DNA from: CAZYSK01 sp964649415
GTDB taxonomy: Bacteria > Chloroflexota > Anaerolineae > B4-G1
Direction of reading: 5' to 3'
NCBI GenBank assembly: GCA_964649415.1
Contig: CAZYSK010000076.1
Span: forward strand, 1-28,815
DNA length: 28,815 bases
A program made the translations under genes and the position numbers. A model generated the notes under the pieces. It had not been told where the DNA came from. It did no database searches and saw only the letters and a program-made list of their open reading frames with translations. How positions within the stretch are numbered: the first letter of the stretch is position 1; each line of letters starts with the position of its first letter. This document shows positions 23,412 through 28,815 of the stretch, in pieces.

Positions 23412-23460
23412 AGAAACCAGGCTCTTGGCGATATCCTATCGCACGAAAAGCCTGGTTTCT
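23412..23460. terminator. 12-bp inverted repeat between convergent genes (bidirectional terminator candidate)
   Basis: AGAAACCAGGCT (23412-23423) and AGCCTGGTTTCT (23449-23460) are perfect reverse complements around a 25-nt loop. They lie exactly between the + strand zinc-ribbon gene and the minus-strand gene ending at 23486. The A/T-rich outer ends give a short U-like tail on both strands. The long loop is unusual for a simple terminator. Confidence 0.5.
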
Positions 23461-23485
23461 GTGGGTGTGCCCACTGACTTGGGTT

Positions 23486-24175
23486 CTAGAGGTCGTACCC
23501 GAGCTTCATCCCCTGGCCTTGGCCGGGTCCCGGTGGGCGCGTACGCATACCGCCGCCGCGACCGAACCTCTGGCCGCCTGTGCGTCGCTGTGCCGGGAGG
23601 AAGCCCTTCTCCAGCCCTTCCATCATCCAGTCAGCCTGCTCTTGTGTCAGCTTCCCGTCCTCGACGGCCTGCTCGATGGCCTCCTTCCGGGCCTCGACCT
23701 GAGCCGCTCTGACGGCCTCGTGCACCTTGTCTATGTCGACGCCCTGTTCCTCGGCGACCTCGGACAGGGACTTGCCCTCGTGCAGCTTGGCGAACAGCTC
23801 CTCGGGCGTCAGCTCCAGGGCCTCCGCCACCGTGTCGTACTTCGCCCACGGGCTACGGTCCGCTTGCCGAGTGGCATGGATGGCCTCGCGTACATCCTCC
23901 ATCTCGACACCTTGCTCCTCGGCGATCTCGGACGGGCTCTTGCCGGCGTGTAGTTTGGCGAAGAGCTCCTCGGGGGTCAACCCCAGGACGTCGGCTACCG
24001 TGTCGAACATGGTCCAGGAAAAACCGCGCCCTCCCCCCGGCCAGTTGAAGGGGATCGGAGGTTGGGGATCGGGCTCAATCTCCTGGGCGGATACGACGGA
24101 TACGCCTACCATACCCGCCAGCAGCAGGGCTGCCAGAATCCCACCGGACAACAGCATAAGCTTCTTCTTGCTCAT
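23486..24175 (-). CDS. Exported protein with two near-identical 56-residue repeats
   Basis: A 229-residue secreted protein with a signal peptide (about 1-30, cleavage after VVSA). Two tandem repeats occupy about 57-101 and 113-157. Each reads (F/Y)DTVAxxLxLTPEELFAKLHxGKS, then SE(I/V)AEEQGV and a helix ending in EA(I/V)(H/R)A, with a period of 56 residues. A third helical piece, EDGKLTQEQADWMMEGLEKG (173-192), resembles the DUF2680-type end of some Gram-positive exported proteins. The C-terminus is a Gly/Arg/Pro-rich tail. The repeats look like small helical modules that may bind a partner or the cell wall; nothing catalytic is visible. The GGTGG-containing stretch before the ATG is a moderate ribosome site. 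It is the last gene of a minus-strand run, 100 bp after the sugar kinase. Confidence 0.82.
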   Translation of the reverse strand: MSKKKLMLLSGGILAALLLAGMVGVSVVSAQEIEPDPQPPIPFNWPGGGRGFSWTMFDTVADVLGLTPEELFAKLHAGKSPSEIAEEQGVEMEDVREAIHATRQADRSPWAKYDTVAEALELTPEELFAKLHEGKSLSEVAEEQGVDIDKVHEAVRAAQVEARKEAIEQAVEDGKLTQEQADWMMEGLEKGFLPAQRRTGGQRFGRGGGMRTRPPGPGQGQGMKLGYDL

Positions 24176-24211
24176 CTAGTTCACCACCTTCCTTGTCTTC
24201 CTGTGATCTGG

Positions 24212-24238
24212 GTTGGCGTTTCTCCAACCTGCCCCTAT
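24212..24238. repeat. Palindromic repeat, possible fifth copy
   Basis: Read on the minus strand, TAGGGGCAGGTTGG is followed by a 7-nt loop and CCAACC (arms 24225-24230 and 24212-24217). The TAGGGGCAGG start matches copy 1, but the right half is shorter, so membership is uncertain. It lies upstream of the exported repeat protein. Confidence 0.4.
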
Positions 24239-24275
24239 CGTAACAGTAGGATGTAAGAAAGGTATGAACGGCATG

Positions 24276-25223
24276 TTAGGGTTCGATGTAGTTTCCTGGC
24301 CCTGCAATCTGTACCTGACCTATCAGTCTCTGGACGAGTGCCCGGTCGCCCACGCCGGTGCCCTCTTGCATGGCGGTTGCGGTTCCACAGGCAACCGCCC
24401 GGCGTGCAGTTTCGCGCGCGTCGCATCCGTCGGAGGTCGCCCACAGCAGCCCGGCCAGGCTCGCGTCGCCCGCGCCGATGGGGCTGCGAGCGGTGACCGT
24501 TGGGGGAGTGGCGATCACTAGTTCCCCCCTCATCGCCAGCACGAGCCCTTGGATGCCGCGTGTCAAGGCAACCATCTGCACACCCTGCTCGTGCAGGTGC
24601 CGGGCGGCGGCACAGTGTTCGTCCGCGCTATGCAGGGGGCGCTGCAAGAGCTCGGCGGCTTCCTCGCTGTTCGGTTTCACGGCGAAGGGCCGCGCCGCCA
24701 ATCCCTCGCGGAACGGCGGACCACTGCTGTCCAGAAAGGCGCGCCCGCCTCGTTCCTGAACCTGCCGGATCAGCCGCTCGTACAGGTCCTTGGGCGCGCC
24801 AGGGGGCAGGCTGCCGCAGAAGGCCCACAGATCGTCCGGTTGGACTATCTGGCCGACCAGTGAGTGCAAGGCAGCCACGTGTTGCGGGGCCACTTCGGGG
24901 CCGGGCTCATTGATCTTGGTATGTTGCCCGCTGGCCTGGTCGAGCAGCGTGACGTTTTGGCGCGTCTCGCCTGCCACGTCTATGAAGTGCACGTCGAATC
25001 CGTCTGCCAGCAGGCCATCCTGCAGCGCCTGGCCTGTCCGCCCGCCGATGAAGCCGATGATCGTGCTGCCGATCCCCAGTGCCCGCAGTGCGCGCGACAC
25101 GTTGATGCCCTTGCCTCCCAGATCAACGCGCAGGCTCTCGGCGCGGTTGACCTCGCCCAGCCGCAATCTCGGCACACAGAGTGTCTTGTCCAGCGATGGG
25201 TTGAGTGTGACTGTGACAATCAC
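24276..25223 (-). CDS. PfkB-family sugar kinase, 1-phosphofructokinase type
   Basis: A 315-residue cytosolic kinase of the PfkB (ribokinase) family, closest in appearance to 1-phosphofructokinase/tagatose-6-phosphate kinase, which use ATP to phosphorylate ketose phosphates. It opens with VTVTLNPSLDKT, which is characteristic of the FruK/LacC branch. LGGKGINVSRALRALG (35-50) is the first PfkB signature, and SPIGAGDASLAG (247-258) is the second, with catalytic base Asp253 and the anion hole GAG. KPNSEEAAELL (183-193) is also typical. The start codon is GTG with weak ribosome-site support. It follows the ComM gene by 42 bp on the same strand. No PTS fructose transporter gene is nearby, so the sugar is uncertain. 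Confidence 0.9.
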   Translation of the reverse strand: MIVTVTLNPSLDKTLCVPRLRLGEVNRAESLRVDLGGKGINVSRALRALGIGSTIIGFIGGRTGQALQDGLLADGFDVHFIDVAGETRQNVTLLDQASGQHTKINEPGPEVAPQHVAALHSLVGQIVQPDDLWAFCGSLPPGAPKDLYERLIRQVQERGGRAFLDSSGPPFREGLAARPFAVKPNSEEAAELLQRPLHSADEHCAAARHLHEQGVQMVALTRGIQGLVLAMRGELVIATPPTVTARSPIGAGDASLAGLLWATSDGCDARETARRAVACGTATAMQEGTGVGDRALVQRLIGQVQIAGPGNYIEP

Positions 25224-25265
25224 AGTTGGACCGCACCCTATCTGTGACCACGAGTCAAAGTGGGG

Positions 25266-26789
25266 CTACCCCGCCCGCCGCGGCCGATACTGGATCGCCT
25301 CGGCCAGGTGGGGGGTCTCGATGCGCTCGCTCCCCGCGAGGTCCGCGATGGTGCGGGCGAGTTTCAGGATGCGGTGGAAGGCGCGCGCGCTCATCTGGAG
25401 TTGCTGCATCGCGGCCCGCACGAGCCCCCGGCCCGTCTCGTCCAGGCGGCAGATCTGCCGTACCTCCGTCGGCCCCATGTCGGCATTGCTGCTGATGGGC
25501 GTGCCCGCGAAGCGCGTCCGCTGCACGTCCCGCGCGCGTTCGACCCGCGCCCGGATCGCCTCTGAGGACTCCCCGAGCCGCTCGTCCGTGAGCTTGTCGT
25601 AGTCCACGCGCGGTACCTCGATGTGGATGTCTATGCGGTCCAGCAGGGGACCGGAGATCCTCTTCTGGTACCGGCTGATCATCGAGAGGCTGCACGTGCA
25701 CTCGTGGACCGGGTCGCCGTAGTAGCCGCAGGGGCAGGGGTTCATGGCTGCGACCAGCATGAAACGGCAGGGGAAAGTGAGTGTGCCGGTGGCGCGAGAT
25801 ATGGAGATCGCGCCGTCTTCCAGGGGTTGTCGCAGTCCTTCCAGCGTGCGCGTGCCGAACTCAGGCAATTCGTCCAGGAACAGCACGCCCCGGTGCGCCA
25901 GGCTGATCTCGCCCGGGCGCGGCCAGCTACCTCCACCGACGAGCCCGGGGTGGCTGATGGTGTGGTGGGGTGCGCGGAATGGCCGGTGCCGGATGAGCGG
26001 CGTATCGGGCGGCAGCAGCCCGGCGATGCTGTAGATCTTTGTCACCTCCAACGCTTCCTCAACCGTCATCGTGGGAAGGATGGAGGGCATGGAGCGGGCC
26101 AGCAGCGTCTTGCCGGCTCCCGGCGGGCCGGTGAGCAATGCATTGTGCCCCCCGGCGGCCGCCACCTCCAGCGCCCGCTTGACGTGCTCCTGTCCCTTGA
26201 TCTCCGCGAAGTCGGTCGCGTACTGGGGCGGAGGCAGGGTGGATGGGTCCGTGTCAGGCTCGTAGGGGAGGATCTCCTGCAGCCCTTGCAGGTGGGCCGC
26301 CAGTTGGCTCAGGTGCTCGACCGGGACGACCTCAAGCCCGTGGATCAGGGCTGCCTCGGGCGCATCCACGGCTGGCACGAAGATGCGGTGGATGGATTGC
26401 TGGTGGGCCAGCGCCGCGATGGGCAGGATGCCGTTGACGTGGCGCACGGAGCCGTCGAGAGAGAGCTCGCCGACGAAGAGAGCGTCCTCGACGGCCTGGG
26501 GCCACGCCTGCTCCGACGCGATGAGCACGCCCACAGCGATGGGTAGGTCGTAGGACGGCCCAGCCTTGCGGATGTCGGCCGGCGCTAGGTTGACGGTGAT
26601 GCGCTTCATGGGGAAGATCAGGCTTGAGTTCCGGACTGCGGACCGGACACGTTCGCTGGCTTCCTTGACCGCGGCGTCGGGCAGGCCGACGATGTTGAAC
26701 TGCGGTCTGCCCCGGGAGGTATCGACCTCGACTGCGACGACGACGCCCTCCAGGCCGACGAGGGCGCAACTGGTAACTTTGGCGAGCAT
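25266..26789 (-). CDS. comM: ComM/YifB-family Mg-chelatase-like AAA+ ATPase
   Basis: A 507-residue AAA+ protein of the YifB/ComM family. In naturally competent bacteria ComM is a hexameric helicase that promotes branch migration during integration of transformed DNA; many non-competent species also carry it. The N-terminal Lon-protease-like fold (ChlI domain, about 1-165) begins MLAKVTSCALVGLEG. The AAA+ domain has Walker A GPPGAGKT (221-228), FRAPHHTISHPGLVGGG, and the Walker B-like GVLFLDELPEF. A cysteine cluster NPCPCGYYGD...CTCS then probably binds zinc, followed by RISGPLLDRIDIHIEV. The C-terminal domain has SARAFHRILKLARTIADLAG. ATG 26789 is chosen: the 52 codons upstream are not family-like and overlap the promoter. 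Confidence 0.95.
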   Translation of the reverse strand: MLAKVTSCALVGLEGVVVAVEVDTSRGRPQFNIVGLPDAAVKEASERVRSAVRNSSLIFPMKRITVNLAPADIRKAGPSYDLPIAVGVLIASEQAWPQAVEDALFVGELSLDGSVRHVNGILPIAALAHQQSIHRIFVPAVDAPEAALIHGLEVVPVEHLSQLAAHLQGLQEILPYEPDTDPSTLPPPQYATDFAEIKGQEHVKRALEVAAAGGHNALLTGPPGAGKTLLARSMPSILPTMTVEEALEVTKIYSIAGLLPPDTPLIRHRPFRAPHHTISHPGLVGGGSWPRPGEISLAHRGVLFLDELPEFGTRTLEGLRQPLEDGAISISRATGTLTFPCRFMLVAAMNPCPCGYYGDPVHECTCSLSMISRYQKRISGPLLDRIDIHIEVPRVDYDKLTDERLGESSEAIRARVERARDVQRTRFAGTPISSNADMGPTEVRQICRLDETGRGLVRAAMQQLQMSARAFHRILKLARTIADLAGSERIETPHLAEAIQYRPRRAG

Positions 26790-26859
26790 CTGCGACTCCA
26801 GTTGTGTGGTGGTTCTGACCGATGGACCGGGAAAGCGCCTGTGCCCTTGCGTGGAAATC

Positions 26860-26888
26860 AGTGTAGCACAGAAAGCCCGCGAGGGCAA
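26860..26888 (-). promoter_or_regulatory. Sigma70-type promoter for comM and the sugar kinase
   Basis: On the minus strand TTGCCC (26888-26883) is 17 bp from TACACT (26865-26860). The transcript would begin near 26853 and leave a leader of about 65 nt. Each hexamer matches 4 of 6 consensus bases. Confidence 0.5.
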
Positions 26889-26916
26889 GTGGCGTCGCCG
26901 CCAGGGGAACGACTGA

Positions 26917-26940
26917 GGGGCTCCCAACGCCGGGAGCCCC
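26917..26940 (-). terminator. Strong hairpin after the DUF4349 gene
   Basis: GGGGCTCCC (26917-26925) and GGGAGCCCC (26932-26940) form a perfect 9-bp GC stem with a 6-nt loop, 30 bp after the DUF4349 stop and before the comM promoter. No T run follows on the minus strand, so termination would be of the hairpin-only kind. Confidence 0.55.
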
Positions 26941-26969
26941 CCCAATTGACAGAGATTTGCACCCTGAGC

Positions 26970-27842
26970 TTACTCCGCCTTGCGTGCGCGCCTCCGCCGG
27001 ACGATGGTGCGGATGAGGAAGAACAGCCCGACGATGGGGATGGCGATCAAGATCAGCGTCGGCAGGACGAGGATCAGAATCACAATGGCCGCATCCACCA
27101 GGAACTGGAACACGCGGACCAGGCCCTGCAGCGCGTCTTTCGCTGTGCCCTCTGGGTGCCACCCGCCGACCTGGATCGGCTGAGCCAATTCGTCAGGGAT
27201 GATGTCGACGTTGACGGTGGCCATCGCTGCGGATTGCTCCAGGTACTTGATTCTTCCCTTGACCTGTTCGATGTCGGCCTGAATCTGCGATAGCCTCTCA
27301 TAGACGGCGAGGGCCGACTCGGTGTCCTCTGCATCTTCCAGGAACTCCAGCAGTTTCTCCTCGGTCGCCTCCAGGTGGCGCAGGCTGGATTGGAGATCCA
27401 CGTACTCCTCCGTCACATCCTGGCCGGAGATGTTCTCGCCCCGCACCTCGCTTGCTAGGTCCCGGACGCGATCGAGTGCGACGTCCAGTCTCTCGGCGGG
27501 CACGCGGAACCTCACGGACGCTCGCTGTCCCTCCTGGTATTGGCTCACGCTCGACTCGACGACGTAGCCTCCCATTTCGTCCACGAGGTCGTTGACTTCG
27601 TCCAGGGCTGCCGCTGTGTCCGGCACCACGATGTCAAGCCAGGCGTTGCGGATGATGAGGCGCTCGGTGCTTGCGTAGTTGGCCGCCCGGCCACCCGGTT
27701 CGGCGGGCAGCGCTTCCTCGACCACGATTCCACTCTCGACCTCCGCCGCTTCCATCGACTCAGGTGCTCCAGCATGGGCACAGCCTCCGACGATCAAGAT
27801 CAGTGTGAGAGCAGTTAGAGCATATAGGGTCTTGTGGGTCAT
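26970..27842 (-). CDS. DUF4349 domain lipoprotein
   Basis: A 290-residue membrane-attached protein with a DUF4349 domain, a family of unknown function in cell envelopes of many bacteria. The signal peptide ends in the lipobox-like VGGC (Cys21). DUF4349 covers about 55-265: STERLIIRNAWLDIVVPD, GGYVVESSVSQYQEGQRASVRFRVP, and LASEVRGENISGQDVTEEYVDLQSSLRHLEATEEKLLE, the last running into a coiled coil (about 140-200). A strong transmembrane helix follows (about 244-275), with a basic Arg-rich end (RTIVRRRRARK), giving an anchor at both ends. ATG 27842 is preferred because AAAGGAA lies at good distance, while two upstream in-frame Mets lack this. A hairpin follows the gene. Confidence 0.88.
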   Translation of the reverse strand: MTHKTLYALTALTLILIVGGCAHAGAPESMEAAEVESGIVVEEALPAEPGGRAANYASTERLIIRNAWLDIVVPDTAAALDEVNDLVDEMGGYVVESSVSQYQEGQRASVRFRVPAERLDVALDRVRDLASEVRGENISGQDVTEEYVDLQSSLRHLEATEEKLLEFLEDAEDTESALAVYERLSQIQADIEQVKGRIKYLEQSAAMATVNVDIIPDELAQPIQVGGWHPEGTAKDALQGLVRVFQFLVDAAIVILILVLPTLILIAIPIVGLFFLIRTIVRRRRARKAE

Positions 27843-27964
27843 AATCATTTCCTTTCTGCGCGCGTAGCGCATGACTCATTCCGCCCTATAGACGTGTGTA
27901 GCACGCAGGAAGTTCCCTTCGGTTTCACTGTGCACTGGACGTACTCCCGGGAAGTCGGTCTCAT

Positions 27965-28693
27965 TCAGCGCCCCATCTCTATTCGCTCAATCAGGCGGCG
28001 GGGAAGACCTCGGGCTCGCATGCGCTCCTGGGTGATCTCCACCGGGTAAGGGACGCGACGGAATTCCCAAGTCATGTTATCTGCATCGAGCACCGCATAG
28101 CTGGCTCGCGGATCGCCATCGCGAGGCTGTCCCACGCTGCCGGGGTTGATGATCATGCGGCTTGGCTTGAGCTCCAGAGGTTCAGCTAAGGGTGGGATCA
28201 GTGCCTCGCAGCGTTGCCGCTGCTCGTCCAAGACGAAGGCGATCGGAACGTGGGTGTGGCCCACCAGGCATATCGGCTCGGAGAAATGGGGGAAATTGGC
28301 GTAGGCCAGATTGGCGTCGAGTATGTATTCCCAGACCGGCTCGCGGGGGCTGGCATGGGCCATGTAGAAGCCGCTATGCTCCATGTGGGTTGGGAGAGCC
28401 GCCAGGTATTCGCGCGTGGTCGATCTGATTTCCGACTGTGTCCAGGAATTGGCGGTGCGGGCGTCTGTGTTGAAGCTACGCAGGTCTAGTCTTCCGAGTA
28501 CCGCCCAGTCGTGATTGCCTGCCAGGCTGATGTGGGGGAAGTCCTGAATCCGTTCAACACACTCGTTCGGGTTAGGACCATACCCTACTAGATCGCCCAG
28601 ACACCAAAGCTCGTCGAAAACCGGCGCGTCGGCCAGCACGGCCTCCAGGGCCGCCAGGTTACCGTGGATGTCGGATACGATTAAGTAACGCAA
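27965..28693 (-). CDS. Calcineurin-like metallophosphoesterase (YfcE/MJ0936-like)
   Basis: A 242-residue cytosolic phosphoesterase of the calcineurin-like superfamily. All metal-site blocks are visible in order: SDIHGN (7-12), GDLVGYGP (33-40), GNHDW (59-63), MAHASP (around 110) and GHTHVP (around 145), followed by INPGSVGQPRDGDPRASYAVLD, which is typical of the YfcE/MJ0936 branch. Such enzymes hydrolyse phosphodiesters or phosphomonoesters using two metal ions; the natural substrate here is unknown. The start is TTG at 28693, about 10 nt after GGAG. Family alignment favours this start, since MRYLIVSDIHGN is a complete first strand. A TATAAT lies upstream at 28723-28728. Confidence 0.92.
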   Translation of the reverse strand: MRYLIVSDIHGNLAALEAVLADAPVFDELWCLGDLVGYGPNPNECVERIQDFPHISLAGNHDWAVLGRLDLRSFNTDARTANSWTQSEIRSTTREYLAALPTHMEHSGFYMAHASPREPVWEYILDANLAYANFPHFSEPICLVGHTHVPIAFVLDEQRQRCEALIPPLAEPLELKPSRMIINPGSVGQPRDGDPRASYAVLDADNMTWEFRRVPYPVEITQERMRARGLPRRLIERIEMGR

Positions 28694-28722
28694 TCTGTCA
28701 TCACTCCGTGTAGGGTTGCTAT

Positions 28723-28728
28723 ATTATA
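28723..28728 (-). promoter_or_regulatory. -10 element upstream of the phosphoesterase gene
   Basis: A perfect TATAAT on the minus strand within an A/T-rich stretch (28720-28730), about 30 nt before the start codon. No good -35 is found at the expected distance, so confidence is modest. The sequence from 28731 to the window end shows only a 7-bp inverted repeat (GCTTGTC 28755-28761, GACAAGC 28782-28788). Confidence 0.4.
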
Positions 28729-28815
28729 TACCGGTTATCTGCTTTGCGCTAGCGGCTTGTCGGCGACCGTCACACATTGGGGACAAGCTCCTGAAAAGCC
28801 AGGCTGGGCCACTGG

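Noticed and set aside
25623..26546. A 307-codon open frame on the + strand opposite comM
   Set aside because: Antisense shadow of a clear AAA+ gene; Arg/Gly/Val-rich with no recognisable domain.
28755..28788. GCTTGTC/GACAAGC inverted repeat near the right edge
   Set aside because: 7-bp arms 20 bp apart at the window end, with no neighbouring gene visible to interpret it; chance is likely.

Overview
The window is GC-rich, densely coded bacterial chromosome. It most resembles a member of the Chloroflexota, probably Anaerolineae-like. This is inferred from protein flavour and from MacB-type exporters with membrane-fusion proteins but no TolC-like partner. No rRNA marker is present, so the assignment is provisional. 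No tRNA, rRNA, CRISPR array, transposase or phage gene was seen.

Left part (1-6313): the tail of an unidentified gene; an isocitrate/isopropylmalate dehydrogenase family enzyme; a divergent UbiA-type prenyltransferase; an MmgE/PrpD family protein; then a three-gene + strand operon (protein resembling those labelled 'quinate 5-dehydrogenase', MobA-like nucleotidyltransferase, PAP2 phosphatase). Centre-left (6314-8592): dnaA with a long leader, followed by a probable replication origin with four perfect and several imperfect DnaA boxes and an AT-rich end. Then come two minus-strand genes, a UPF0173 metal-dependent hydrolase with a near-consensus promoter and a small acidic protein.

Centre (9922-21959) is the most coherent block. 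A minus-strand cluster reads HtrA-like serine protease, two HlyD-type membrane-fusion proteins, ABC ATPase + MacB-like permease, small membrane protein, lipoprotein, and a second ABC ATPase + permease. Divergent from it is an OmpR-type response regulator with its histidine kinase. The intergenic region between the two units holds two mirror-image arrays of an 11-bp direct repeat (core TTCTCAG). Each array points outward and each ends the same 10 bp before a -10-like hexamer. This looks like one regulator driving its own operon and the protease/efflux operon, an envelope-stress regulon with Cpx-like logic in an apparently monoderm organism.

Right part (22183-28693): a zinc-ribbon protein on the + strand, then minus-strand genes for an exported internally repeated protein, a PfkB/1-phosphofructokinase-type sugar kinase, a ComM/YifB AAA+ ATPase, a DUF4349 lipoprotein and a calcineurin-like phosphoesterase. 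Two kinds of small dispersed repeats thread the window: GC-rich palindromes starting near GTAGGGGC (two inside coding sequence) and 8-bp tandem units GAYTTGCY in three gaps of the protease/efflux cluster.
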